A stretch of 64,000 bases of DNA. It comes from Aspidapion aeneum. Its lineage: Eukaryota; Arthropoda; Insecta; Coleoptera; Brentidae. The stretch is taken from positions 35,345 to 99,344 of the forward strand of contig CAUYVT010000095.1 in assembly GCA_963576565.1 (NCBI GenBank), in the 5' to 3' direction. The notes beneath the pieces were generated by a model. The model saw only the letters and a program-made list of their open reading frames with translations, ran no database searches and was not told where the DNA came from. Made by a program: the position numbers and the translations under genes. This document shows positions 10,710-22,034 of the stretch, piece by piece. Positions within the stretch are counted from its first letter, which is position 1, and each line of letters starts with the position of its first letter.

Positions 10710-12115
10710 TGACATAAATAATTTAAATTAATATGCAAATTAAAAATTTGCGTTTAAAGTTATCGAACGAAATTGTTGCAACAAAAGATATGATTAAATT
10801 TTAAAATGTCATAATATAAAAAAAATTATTAAAATATTGAATTTCGGTTTCAATGTTATAAATTACAAAAATAAATGACTAATAAGTCAAAAAAGTAATT
10901 AAAATAAAATTTGTTTTATTAATTTACAATTTTTATTATTATTAATAAAACTGCTTATGTTCGTAAATATAAATTTTATAGTTGTAATTAAAAATTAGCA
11001 GTTTTGTAAAATTTATTAATTTTAAAAAAATATTTAAATTTTTTTTATATACCGACATTGTTGGGTAAAAATAATTCTTATATTTTTTATTTTTAAATAG
11101 TAAAAAAAATATTTATAGAAACAATATTTAATTTTCCAATTTAATTTCAAATAATTATAATTTTATATATAAATTATAATTTCAATAAAAATGATAATAT
11201 TTTATTTAAATGTGAGAAAATATATACATTTTATAAATAAATATATGTAATGATCGGTGGCAATCATAATTAAATCACTTGAAAATTTTTGGAAAATCAA
11301 TAAGTTTCTAATAATTATTTTAATTGTAAGTGAAAATTTATTATAATTTATTAATATTTAAAGTGTAAACTTCTTTAGGCGCGTTTAGTACTTTTTGTTA
11401 GTACTAAATTTAACTGAGCCATTATGCTCGGCTATATAATGTTCATTTCGGCTTAAGTCGACTAACTGCGAAAGGAAAAGTCAACATAATGATATGATGA
11501 TACAGATAAATGCCACTCAGAGCAAAATTTATCAGAGTAATTTATACTTAATTATAATTATATAAATGTTATTATTTTGTATATTACTTTGTCAATATAC
11601 AACGCAAAAATTCTTGTATTTTGTATTATTAATTTTGCCTTGTTGAAATTTACACTTTTGCCGTGTGATATTAAGCACACATATTTTTTTTTAAGTTTTA
11701 TTTTTTTTTTAAATTTTGTATTATTGCAAAAAATTTCATTTTTGTGAAATTATATAAACTACAACTTTTTTAATTTAATTTTTTTTCATCTTTCTTTTTA
11801 ATGTTATTTAATTTTATATATATATTTATTATTCTCTATATATGTTTTTAATAAATTAGTTATAGCTTTTGCCAAGTCAATTTAATCTAATTGTGGAGAT
11901 AATGACTTATGCTATTAACATTTTAAAATTATCATTTTGCATATTAGAGAATTATTTAAATTATTTATTGTTATAATGCGTATATTATATATCATTTATA
12001 ATATTCATATATCAATTTTGTTGTAAAAATTATTAATTGAAAAAAAAAATATAAGAATTATTTTTCAAGCTTCTCATTCATACGTGACGATCTTTAAAAT
12101 ACACTAATAGTATAA

Positions 12116-12235
12116 ATTGATATAAATTCAATATAAATTTTAAAGAGAAAAATTAAATATACAATTATTAATACATTAATAATATACATTGATATAAATT
12201 CAATATAAATTTTAAAGAGAAAAATTGAATATAAA
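12116..12235. repeat. Two-copy tandem repeat, ~72-bp period
   Basis: A block beginning ATTGATATAAATTCAATATA and ending in an AAAGAGAAAAATT stretch occurs twice in tandem, almost unchanged. Confidence 0.6.
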
Positions 12236-12374
12236 ATTAATAATATTTACTCAAATAAAATATTGTTGAAAAGTAATGATTATTTTATTTAAAATTTTAA
12301 TAAAAAACGTACAAAATTTACTAATTTTGTTGTATTTTCGGTTTTAAATTTCATTTGGGGTTTAAGTTATAATT

Positions 12375-12500
12375 GGTATATATAGTCCTTAAATCGGATA
12401 AATTTAGTCCACATATCGGTTAGTTAAAGTCCACAAATCGGTTTATTATAGTCCACATATCAGGTTTATTTTGTCACAATCGGGTTAATTTCGTCACAAT
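12375..12500. repeat. Short degenerate tandem repeat (TAGTCCACATATCGG / GTCACAATCGGGTT)
   Basis: Four blocks related to AGTCCACATATCGGTT are followed by two of GTCACAATCGGGT, with spacing of about 19-28 bp. Non-coding. Confidence 0.5.
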
Positions 12501-13516
12501 CGGGTATACATACACATTCATACACACATATACAGAGAGACAGACAAACAATAACACACAATTTACACTATCAGACAAACCCCCCCTTCATGTATTCTGA
12601 ACAATTAAAAAAGAAGATAACATTAATTTAATTTATAAAAATTTCAAATATCATTAATTATTACATTTTAAAAAAATAATAATACAATTTATTAACAATA
12701 TATATTTTTAATCAATAAGTATTAATTAAAAAAATATATTTAAAAAAATTATATTATTGTTTTTTTAACATGTCATAATATCAATAAAATAAAATTTTTA
12801 TAAATAAAATTAATAAATGTTATTTTTTAATTATTCTTCATTCCTTTCAGGCACTTATTAAAAGAAACCTTGATAACAAACAGTAAAAAATATTTTCAAA
12901 TGTATAAGAAATATACATTTGTAAATATTTTGTTGCTGTTTGGTATAAAAATTAAATTTAATACGTACCAACACTTATCTTTTATAATATTGATAATAAA
13001 ATTTTTGAAAATTTATAGCAAAATAAAATAATAGCAAAATAAAATAATATATGTAACTTATACAATTAAAAAAATTAATTGTATATATTACACATAAAAT
13101 AAAACAAAAAAAAATGTTGAATAGAAAAAGTTACACAATAAAAACAATTTAATAAAATTAAATAAAAAAAATGTATAAAATATTTAAAAATCGTCTATTG
13201 AATTATACACGCTTTTGTATGCGAATTGACTAAACAATAAATCACGTGTACTATAGTCTTTGAAACAAAACAAAAGTGTGCAATGTGTATAACTTTATTA
13301 TTTTTAAACATTTTATTAATTTTTATTATTTAGTGGTTAATATATGAATATTTCCAAAAATAATTTATCAATGTTATAAAAGGTACCGCCTCCAAATTTA
13401 AGTCCCTAAGAAGAGGAGACGCTTAATGAATTATAATTAAAAGGTTAAGGGCTAAAATTGTTCTAGATTGTTATGTGAGACTTCCAATAAAATTAAATTT
13501 TCCCCAATGAATGTCT

Positions 13517-13653
13517 TTACACTGTCCGACAATGACATTGACACGACGACGACAGATCATCATTTTTATATTTTATAATTTGTTAAACAAAATATAAAAT
13601 ATGAAAATGATGATTTGAAGTCGTTGTGTTAATGTCATTATCGGATAGTGTAA
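13517..13653. mobile_element. MITE-like palindrome
   Basis: A 137-bp inverted repeat with arms of about 60 bp and a short AT-rich loop (AATTTGTTAAACAAA region). The outer ends are TTACACTGTCCGACAATGAC and the matching GTCATTATCGGATAGTGTAA on the right. Size, terminal inverted repeats and lack of coding capacity fit a miniature inverted-repeat element. No transposase is nearby to assign a superfamily. Confidence 0.5.
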
Positions 13654-13804
13654 TTTCAATCATTACAAATTTAATAATATTTTTGTTCTCGCATAAGAAA
13701 ATTGAAAAATATTATCCCTACACCGATTACATGTATACAAAACATACGACAGGCATACATTAAACAGACATACATAATCACAGACATACAAACACAGTAA
13801 AAAC

Positions 13805-16800
13805 TCAGTCACTTTCCGAAGACGACGATATTAAACGACGTCGCTTAGCTTCCGGTAAACAGAGTCCGGACGTACCGGGTCTGTTACCTTCAGCTACGCG
13901 ACATCTTAATTGTGAATCAGTATATATTGGAATATTTAATTGATTTCGCGATAAATTAAGTCCCACTTGAAGCATAAAATCATCAAAATTATCGTCGTTT
14001 TCGAAATATTCATCGAAAGCGTCTCGCATTTCTGTATCAGTATCGATAACGATGTTTGCATTTGCCAGTGTTGGTGGGGCAATTTGACGATCAAGTCGAC
14101 GAACAAACTGCGGCTGACGTGGCATTGGGAAAATAGGCACAACATTAGTTTCAACTAAATCTCGAAAGACATCTTTGAAAACAACGTTACGTGTGGTACT
14201 GCTGCCGGTTTTCCGGATGGAGAATTGACCCTGCACCGAAGAATTTGCAATGTACAATTTAATGTCATGCGGAGATCCAACACGTGAGAAAGCCACATAT
14301 AACTGTCCGTGCGAAAAACATGGCCTTTCCAGATATACACCAACTTTCTGAAATGTTTGGCCTTGCGACTTATTAATTGTAATTGCGAATGCTAATTTGA
14401 CTGGAAATTGAAGTCTACGGACTTTTCCGGGTATATGTGGAAATTCACGTACCAATTCAAAACGTGGTACGTAGACAATCCTTCCGCGATTAGCCCCACC
14501 AGTCAATGATTCGAGGATCAAGAGATCGTCCTTCATCTCTTTAACAATCAACCTCGTCCCGTTGCACTGTTGCATCTCAACATCCAAATTCAAAAGTAAC
14601 ATGACCACCGCGCCAATTTTTAATTTTAAATTATGGGGAGGTAAGCTGCCTCCACCTAACGCGTTAATGACATCTAATGGAATGTGAAAATCATTCTGGT
14701 CGTCGTACTCATGTACGTCAACTGCAAAGTAAGTTCGTGCCCGACCGGGGATCATGTTACTTAGGACATATTCATTAATTTCGTCGACCACGTTATTTGT
14801 TGGTGTTAGTATTGCTCTGTCTGCAAAATTGAAGGTTTTATCGGTCGAGAACAACCAATTTAAAAGTGCTTGTTTTGACCAGACCAAGTACTCTGATGTT
14901 ATTTCGATTAAATCGACTGGAGCCCCTACAGTGCGCGTGCTAAAATTTTTAATTCTTCCCTCCCCCATAGCCAAAATGAATTCCGTAAACCTTTCGAAAT
15001 CTATTTGAACTAAATGTTCATCTATATTTCGAACGTTTGCGTATTCTTTCGCGGCACAACGCACACGTAAGTTTTCCCGGAGTGAAACTTTTCTCATGCA
15101 GGGCCAAAGATCTGAACGCTTAAGACAGTTGGCCACAATTTCGTGTTCATAACCGCGAATAATAATTGGCAAAGTTTGCCGAAAATCCCCACCAAACAAA
15201 AACAACTTTCCACCGAAGGCTTTGTCGTATATTCCCATAAGATCGCGAAAATAACGATCGACTGCAGAAACAATATTCGAACTCACCATACTTGCCTCAT
15301 CCCATATAATGAGATGAGCTTTACGCAGTTCATTCGACATATCGTGTTCTACAGGCCAACCGACTTTCGTGGTCTTATCAAAGAAAATAGGCATTTTAAA
15401 CCCTCGATGAGAAGTTTTCCCCCCTATTAATAATGACGCTGCAATCCCCGTAAACGCAACCGGAATTGTGCTCAAATTTGCCTTCCTGCAATGCCATAAT
15501 ATAACATTATAAAGAAAAGTTTTGCCGGTTCCTCCTGGTCCGTCCAAAAAAAGCAAATTTAAATTGGGTGCGTTAATCGTACCGGATCGAGAATTGACGT
15601 AGTCTATGTCAAAGTTTAATGTCGTTATTAATTGTTGGTCGTCAAGTCGTCCTGTAATGGCCAATATACAAAAAATTACTTCGTTATAAACAGACCGCTG
15701 ATGGTCCGTTAGAGATGCAACGGTGAAGGTTTCGTGGCGTTGCCTGTTAAGTTGTTGTTCGTCAAGTTCGTCGTCGATACCTCTCATAAATTGATTGATG
15801 GGCTCCGGAATGGCCGCTTGCGCTTCTTCCAAAGAACTCGCTTCGGGATCGTTGAAAAACGCGAACACAATCAAATCAACATCATCCCTAAGTGCTCGCA
15901 TTATCGATTCGATTCGTTGAAGAGCTAAACGTAGAGCCACCGGTCTCGTGTAGCCCATCAGAATCAAATCGTTAATGCAATGCGGATCTTTAAATTCTGT
16001 CCATAAATCCATCATAGTGTTGCCCAATCTCTCAGCGGCGGTCAAACATATAACAGCAAAAAAACGACGAAAACGCTTCGGTGCGTCGCGTAGGGCAGCT
16101 TCACGAAGTGCGGCTTGATAACATTGGGCATTATCTAGAAGATTGAGTCGTTCACATGCGACAACAAAATCGGAACAAACTTCACCCCTGACGGTTCTTA
16201 AATCTTCGAATGATTGAGCTCCACGAACGTGTTGCAACAAAATGCGCATATGAAACAGCTGCACGTTTCGTGGCGACACTTCCCATAGATTTCCAAACAT
16301 CTTAGATATTTGACGACGAGGGTTCCATTGTCCATTTTTGTCATCCCACGTATAATGCTCAGGGATTTCTACGTATTTATAATTTCGGGCATTTGGATCG
16401 TTACGATTGAGCGCGAAATAGGCCATTAGCCGCGACGGTGTATTTAAATTATTTTCGATAACATCATCGGGAGCACTTGGATCGAATAAGATGTTATGCT
16501 CACCGGGAAGGTGCAATGGTAAGCAATTTACAGAATGTGATCTACCGTTCATATGATAACCTAGAATACGCCAAGAAGCCTCCATACTTCCTAACCAACG
16601 CGCGTTCACAAATTCTGTAATTTCATCGTATATAATCACTCTGTTCCCGTTGTTATTGCTGACAATTTTAAAATCGATATTTTCATCATTTTTAAAAATA
16701 TATTTAAACAAATATTTAAGACAATATAATGATCCACATACCTCGAGATTTATATGGCATCGATATTTGAGAGCTAAGTATCGATTATATGGTACGATCC

Positions 16801-19342
16801 AAGAATTATCATATACTTCATTTTGCCTATGTATAACGTGATTATCTCTTGGCCTCTTGTACTCTGGAGAAGCATAAAAATCACGGAAGTTCATGACAGT
16901 ATTATCGCGAAAACTTTTCGGATAATACTTCGAACATTGCCCGTCTTTCATACATTTAGCTTCGGGATGATTCACGCCACACTTGCGATGAATGTAATTC
17001 TCCGCCACCACACCATATAAAATCGGTTCTTGGTTTCGGTCAGGTATCGATGCCGATATATAAGAGTCAACTTTTTCGGGACTGTCAATCTTATCTTCTG
17101 CTACAAAAGTGAAGATGATATGAGCATGGGGTAGCCCTCTCTTCTGGAATTCTATAGCATAATGGTAATTAAGTACAATGCCGAAAAGTTGTTTTTTAAC
17201 AAAATCGTCGAGCAGTTCCATCAACTTTTGATTGAAAACGCGACATACCAAATCCGGCCTGTGCTGCCATTTTTGGTGATGTGTTAAATTATCTTTAATT
17301 TCAGGCCAATTTGGATTACATGTCATAGTTACAAACAGATCTGGTTTACCATGTCGTGATACAATAGTCATAGCATCCAGATACAATCTGCTTTTATGAC
17401 GATCACCGGCACCGAATGATGCCGGCAATATTGTAATTTTACCAACCTGCGCGTTCAATTCTGCGGCTTGATTTCTTAAATGAGCTGATAATGCCAAATA
17501 AGTGGCTGAACGATAAATACGCGGATGATTTCGGAACCACCATAAACGATTTGTTTCCTCTTTTACGTAGGCGTCCACCAAGTATTGTTGAAACAATTTT
17601 CCTGACGAATGGAGCAAATCAAATGTACCGGGCCCGTTGCGAATTTGCATTCTAAAACGATAATATTCGTAAAACGTTACACGTTTGTCTTCAAAATTAT
17701 GCCGCCATTCGCCTACCGCTAAGCCCATTTCTCCGCGAGGAAACAAAAGAGGGTAGACAAAAGGGTCTGCCAATTTATTTAAATTTTTAATTTCATTTTG
17801 GTGTTGTACATCTGGTCGTCGAGGATAAATTTTAAGCGTAACATCTATTGGCGGTTCTCCTTGAAAAACAGCAGCAATCTCACTTCTACTTTGCTCCAAA
17901 TCCAAATTTTGTAGTTCGCGATTTAAGTCATCCTTAAACGCTAATACTAAATTTTCTAAAGGAACATTAGCCTGTTTTAATTCGTCAATTTTTTCCTTCA
18001 TCGTTGCAAACGCCGCAATATAAGGGTTTTCGCGACGAAGTGTTATTTCAACCATATTAAGAATGCCTCTCGGTATCTCTTCCAAAAAATCGACTCTACG
18101 CTCTACAGCTTCCTGAGCATCTAAAAAGTAGTATTGATTATAACGAACCGGTTCGTTTGGTTCAGGAGTTTGTATAGGTAGATCGGCAGTATGATGATAA
18201 ATTTGACCGTGAATAGCGAAATGCCATGCTCCTTGTCCTTCAACCCTTGGTTGAGGAACAGTAGCAGGTGTCTTAAAAGAAGCCATAGCAAAAACACTAT
18301 TCACACGTCGAATTTGCTCACGAAATATTGTCAGACGTGGCCCATCATCGCACCACAAATGTTCAAATTCTGGCGGAGACCCCAAAAGAGGTGGCGGGGA
18401 TATATTACCATAAAAACAACAATTATTAAAAACCACCATTCCAGTACGTGTCATTCTTGACAATTTGTGCTCCCTTTGATAAAACAATGCACCACATGTG
18501 GGACACGCATCACTCAAATTGCCAATATGATGTACGACAACAACATTTTCTGCACCTATATTTTGACCCTGAACAATCCCCAATTTATATTGTCGACTAC
18601 GTCGTACTGGTGCATGATTACGACGAGCTTGAGGTACCGGAAGCGGAACGATTTGCGGTGCTATGTTTTCTTCATCATTGTCCGAGCAAGGGGCGCCTAA
18701 CTGAATTGGTACCACAGGCATTCTAATATGATTGTCGTCGCTTGACAAAATCTGTGCTACGGTGGGTTGTACGATTTCATTATCAACATTATCGTTTACA
18801 CGCACAGAAGTCTCGGTAATATTAGATTGTGGTTGAGACTGTTGTAACGATGCGATATTGAATCGTTCTAAACTAACTGTAAGTTCAGATACAGATTGCT
18901 GTTGCGCGGGAACAATCGTTTGTACTTGAACATTTCGTTGTTCAACCCCAACGTCGCAATTAGGTACAGGTTGATTAAATTTGATATTTTTATTACTGTT
19001 ATGTTCAAACGAACATAACGATAATAAAACTATCAAATCTTTATCAATAACGGCCTGTGTGGGATTCACCTGATTGTTATTTTGTTCCGTAGCCTCAGAT
19101 TGTCTAATTGTTGCTCGAGTCTGAATTCGACGAACGTTGGATTGACGTTCGTTAAATGCAAAACGTCGTCTTTGAGAATTGCTTGCGTCATTACTGCTAC
19201 CTTGTCCAGATAGCAACTCAGCAATACGATTGTCAACGACGGCGTCTCGTGCTAACAACACCCTTAAAATATTTCTCGATACTGATATCATACCTGTTGT
19301 TGCTTTTTTTGTAAATTTTCCTTTACTTTTTTTAGGCGTCAT
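13805..19342 (-). CDS. Helitron RepHel transposase (Rep nuclease plus PIF1-type helicase)
   Basis: This is the single protein of a rolling-circle Helitron. It nicks and joins DNA with a HUH/Y2 Rep domain and unwinds it with an SF1B helicase. The N-terminus has a Cys-rich CPTCGALF motif, then the Helitron-like N region. Rep motifs: MTCNPNWPEI, the HUH motif RGLPHAHIIF near residue 738, and two catalytic tyrosines in KYLFKYIFK near 875. Helicase motifs: Walker A GPGGTGKT (~1271), Walker B LIIWDEASM (~1347), FGGDFRQTLP, and the C-terminal QLYVAFSRVG (~1682). The 1845-residue frame is uninterrupted from ATG at 19342. No OTU or apurinic endonuclease extension is visible. I could not find convincing 5' TC and 3' CTRR/hairpin ends, so element borders are not given. 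It lies inside the interval that splits 28S. Confidence 0.95.
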   Translation of the reverse strand: MTPKKSKGKFTKKATTGMISVSRNILRVLLARDAVVDNRIAELLSGQGSSNDASNSQRRRFAFNERQSNVRRIQTRATIRQSEATEQNNNQVNPTQAVIDKDLIVLLSLCSFEHNSNKNIKFNQPVPNCDVGVEQRNVQVQTIVPAQQQSVSELTVSLERFNIASLQQSQPQSNITETSVRVNDNVDNEIVQPTVAQILSSDDNHIRMPVVPIQLGAPCSDNDEENIAPQIVPLPVPQARRNHAPVRRSRQYKLGIVQGQNIGAENVVVVHHIGNLSDACPTCGALFYQREHKLSRMTRTGMVVFNNCCFYGNISPPPLLGSPPEFEHLWCDDGPRLTIFREQIRRVNSVFAMASFKTPATVPQPRVEGQGAWHFAIHGQIYHHTADLPIQTPEPNEPVRYNQYYFLDAQEAVERRVDFLEEIPRGILNMVEITLRRENPYIAAFATMKEKIDELKQANVPLENLVLAFKDDLNRELQNLDLEQSRSEIAAVFQGEPPIDVTLKIYPRRPDVQHQNEIKNLNKLADPFVYPLLFPRGEMGLAVGEWRHNFEDKRVTFYEYYRFRMQIRNGPGTFDLLHSSGKLFQQYLVDAYVKEETNRLWWFRNHPRIYRSATYLALSAHLRNQAAELNAQVGKITILPASFGAGDRHKSRLYLDAMTIVSRHGKPDLFVTMTCNPNWPEIKDNLTHHQKWQHRPDLVCRVFNQKLMELLDDFVKKQLFGIVLNYHYAIEFQKRGLPHAHIIFTFVAEDKIDSPEKVDSYISASIPDRNQEPILYGVVAENYIHRKCGVNHPEAKCMKDGQCSKYYPKSFRDNTVMNFRDFYASPEYKRPRDNHVIHRQNEVYDNSWIVPYNRYLALKYRCHINLEVCGSLYCLKYLFKYIFKNDENIDFKIVSNNNGNRVIIYDEITEFVNARWLGSMEASWRILGYHMNGRSHSVNCLPLHLPGEHNILFDPSAPDDVIENNLNTPSRLMAYFALNRNDPNARNYKYVEIPEHYTWDDKNGQWNPRRQISKMFGNLWEVSPRNVQLFHMRILLQHVRGAQSFEDLRTVRGEVCSDFVVACERLNLLDNAQCYQAALREAALRDAPKRFRRFFAVICLTAAERLGNTMMDLWTEFKDPHCINDLILMGYTRPVALRLALQRIESIMRALRDDVDLIVFAFFNDPEASSLEEAQAAIPEPINQFMRGIDDELDEQQLNRQRHETFTVASLTDHQRSVYNEVIFCILAITGRLDDQQLITTLNFDIDYVNSRSGTINAPNLNLLFLDGPGGTGKTFLYNVILWHCRKANLSTIPVAFTGIAASLLIGGKTSHRGFKMPIFFDKTTKVGWPVEHDMSNELRKAHLIIWDEASMVSSNIVSAVDRYFRDLMGIYDKAFGGKLFLFGGDFRQTLPIIIRGYEHEIVANCLKRSDLWPCMRKVSLRENLRVRCAAKEYANVRNIDEHLVQIDFERFTEFILAMGEGRIKNFSTRTVGAPVDLIEITSEYLVWSKQALLNWLFSTDKTFNFADRAILTPTNNVVDEINEYVLSNMIPGRARTYFAVDVHEYDDQNDFHIPLDVINALGGGSLPPHNLKLKIGAVVMLLLNLDVEMQQCNGTRLIVKEMKDDLLILESLTGGANRGRIVYVPRFELVREFPHIPGKVRRLQFPVKLAFAITINKSQGQTFQKVGVYLERPCFSHGQLYVAFSRVGSPHDIKLYIANSSVQGQFSIRKTGSSTTRNVVFKDVFRDLVETNVVPIFPMPRQPQFVRRLDRQIAPPTLANANIVIDTDTEMRDAFDEYFENDDNFDDFMLQVGLNLSRNQLNIPIYTDSQLRCRVAEGNRPGTSGLCLPEAKRRRLISSSSESD

Positions 19343-19494
19343 GGTTCATTCGGTTCAAATTTGAAAAAATTGAAATTTTGATAATTTTGAATTTTGGCCA
19401 CTGGAAATCTGGAAAAAAAAATAAAAATAAAAAACAATTAAAAATTTAGAAAAAAAAATTATCAAAAAAAAAAGAAAATACTAGAAAAAATTAA
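19343..19494. other. Upstream flank of the Helitron gene
   Basis: A-rich sequence with no recognisable gene. It may include the Helitron 5' untranslated region and promoter, but no specific signal can be pointed to. Confidence 0.4.
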
Positions 19495-20910
19495 TTAAAA
19501 AAATGGATTTATGACAAATTTGATACCTTTCTAACTGGCATATTAGCACATTTTAACTGAAGCTATAATAATTAGCTTTGAAAACAGTTTTTTGTAAATA
19601 TCTCAAAAATTAAAATTCCTATGTAGTTTTTAGTTAAAATACGAATTTTTAAGCCAATACTCTATTAAAAAATTAGAATTTTTTTAATTTTTTAATTGTT
19701 AAAAATCTGTCATTGGCATTAATGCATTTTGACCAAAATCTAATTAGATCGTTAAAATGTCAAACACTAATTTTCCTAAAAGTTTTATGAAAACTGGTTT
19801 ATCGATTTAGAAGCTATCGTGTTATGAACAAAAAAAAAATACAAACACGCACACATACAAACAAACGTCACAACATTTTGTTATCATAGATTAAAATACA
19901 TATAAATAATATATTTTTAGTATTATCTCAAAAAATGTTTTTTGAAAAAGCTTAAGAAGATAAAAAAAAGTTAAAAAAAAATCGAAAAAAAAAAAATTTT
20001 TTTTTAAATATTAAAATTTTTTTTAAAGAAATGGAAAAGAAAATTTTGAAAAAAAATTAAAAAATTTGAAAAAACAAAATTAAAGAAAATTTTTTTTTGA
20101 AAAAAAATACTAAAAAAAAAATTCCGAAAATGGATTTATAACCCTTATAATCAAGTTAATTTATTCAAGGTTAGTGATATTTTTTTTCAATTTTTTTATA
20201 TTTTTTTTACCAAATTTTTTTTATTTTTATAATTTTTTTCTAAATTTTTTTTATTTTTCAAGATGAAATATACTTTTTAATATTTTAAACGTAAAAAAAA
20301 ACTTTTTTTAAAAATTTTCTTTTCTAAATTTTTTATTTTTCTTATTTTTTTTTTTATTTTTGTTTTCTTTTTAATTTTTTTTTTAAATTTGCCTTTTTAT
20401 TTTTTTAAAATTATTTCGAAATTTTTTTTTCAACTTTTTATTTTTTACTTTCCTATCTTTCCTAAAAATTTTTTTTTGATATTATGCTAAAAATATATTA
20501 TTTGGATGTATTTTGATTTATTCTGGCAAATTGTCGTGACGTTTGTTTATGTATGTGTGTGTATTTTTTTTCTGTCTGTAACACAATAGCTTCTAAATTG
20601 GTAAACCGATTTTCATAAGAAAAATAATTTTAATTTTTAATGCTAAAAACAATTTTTTAATAACTAAAAAATTTAAAAAATGTTAATTTTTTAATGAAAT
20701 ATCGCATTAATATGAGGTTTTCGAAATATAGTAGACTACATTTGATTTAATAATTCGTGTTATAACCAAAAACTTCGCAAAAGTTTTAGGTTTTGAGATA
20801 TTTATCAAAAACTTTTTTCAAAGCAAATTATTATAATTTCACTTAAAATGTGCTAATATGCTAGCTACAAAGGTCAAATCTGTTATAAATCCATTTTCGG
20901 AATTTTTTTT
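19495..20910. repeat. Large imperfect fold-back (inverted repeat), copy 1
   Basis: The left arm (~19495-19990) begins ATGGATTTATGACAAATTTG. The reverse complement of the right arm (~20440-20910) begins ATGGATTTATAACAGATTTG. Both then share TAGCACATTTTAA, a GAAGCTAT block, a CACACA run, AAACGTCAC and TATATTTTTAG in the same order. Arms are ~470 bp, imperfect, with an A/T-rich centre. This fits a fold-back element or a long-TIR transposon that has lost its gene. Confidence 0.65.
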
Positions 20911-21226
20911 TGAGTATTTTTTTTCCAAAAAAAATTTTCTTTAATTTTGTTTTTTCAAATTTTTTAATTTTTTTTCAAAATTTTCTTTTCCATTTTTTTA
21001 AAAAAAAATTTTATATTTAAAAAAAAAATAATTTTTACAAAAACATAATTTTGATGCAAAAAAAAAATACGTACATGACAATTGGTCTAAATTTAGCCGA
21101 ATCTTAAATATCGTAGAAATAAAGGGGTAGACTACCCTGGAGAAACAACCGGTATAGTTACTTTAATTCCTCTAAAATTTAAATCAACTATCCTCAAATA
21201 ATGGTTTTTATTTTAATTTATTAGAA

Positions 21227-21770
21227 AGATATGGCCACTATAGTTGACATTTGCAATCCTGAATTTGGAATTTATTATAACTTTGGCTGCGTGATTATCC
21301 GAGTCCATTGTTTCTGTTGCATCCAAAACGGAAAACGGAAGTACAGAGAACGCTGAACGTTTAGGGGTATTCAAATGAAAATAAGGCGAAACTTACTCTC
21401 AAACTTTATTGATAATTAGACTTGGCATTTGCAATCCTGAATTCGTAATTTATTGTAGCTTTGGCTGTTTTAGGGTATTCGAATGAAAATAAAGTAAAAC
21501 ATATGCCTTTAAAGTAAATTGTTAACCATAATTTAATTGGCATTTGTAATGTTAAATTTGGAATTTATTCTAGCTTTGACTGTATGATTAGCCGGATCCA
21601 TTATTGTTTCGGTTGCGTTTAAAACGGAAAACAAACTTACAAAGAACGCCGATAATTGACAGCGGTATTTAAATAAAAAAAAAGGCCAAAAGAAATTTAT
21701 TGTAGGCTTGGTTATTTGATTAGCGAATTCATTGTCGTTTCTGTTGTGTCCAAAATGGAAAACGAAATTA
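21227..21770 (-). pseudogene. Degenerate tandem copies of a beta-glucuronidase exon, unit 1
   Basis: Four damaged relatives of the exon at 21826-22034 lie in a row, roughly 145 bp apart (~21300, 21440, 21590, 21730). On the minus strand the first still reads VLDATETMDSDNHAAK and RIANVN, recognisably the same peptide as the intact exon. Several keep the donor-side sequence (AACTTAC before CTYAAA on the plus strand) but have lost the WWPYLM part or contain stops. The exon plus intron flank seems to have been amplified as a small satellite. Confidence 0.7.
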
Positions 21771-21825
21771 CAAAAACCGCTGATTATTTCAACGTTTGCT
21801 GAGAAGAAAACCAGATTAAACTTAC

Positions 21826-22034
21826 CCTTAAAGTATATTGATAACCAGGATTTTCATTCATCAGATATGGCCACCATAGGTTGACATTTGTTATGCTGAA
21901 TTGAGAATTTATTAAAGCACTGGCTGTATGATTAGCTGATTCCACTGTTTTTTCAGTTGCGTCCAAAACAGAAATGTCAACAACGTATTTGCCTAAGTTT
22001 GATCCTCCGATTGAGACATTAAATGATCCGACTT
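21826..22034 (-). pseudogene. Beta-glucuronidase (GH2) internal exon, copy 1
   Basis: The minus strand has an acceptor TTTATAG, 209 bp of open sequence and a donor GTAAGT after ...TTTAAGG. The peptide includes SFNVSIGGSNLGKYVVDI, VLDATEKTVESANHTA and NVNLWWPYLMNENPGYQYTL. The order GSN, LLDA-like, LWWPYLM, YxYxLxV is that of the sugar-binding/Ig-like junction of animal beta-glucuronidases (lysosomal GH2 enzymes). Splice phase fits the exon at 24762-24895. The catalytic TIM-barrel exons are absent here, so this is a gene fragment. Beta-mannosidase is a weaker alternative, since the WWP motif is shared in GH2. Confidence 0.75.

Larger units (their letters stand above)
8751..13516. other. AT-rich intergenic sequence without a recognisable gene
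   Basis: Very AT-rich, with frequent stops in all frames. No RNA gene or protein motif was found. It contains the repeats listed separately within it. Confidence 0.6.
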
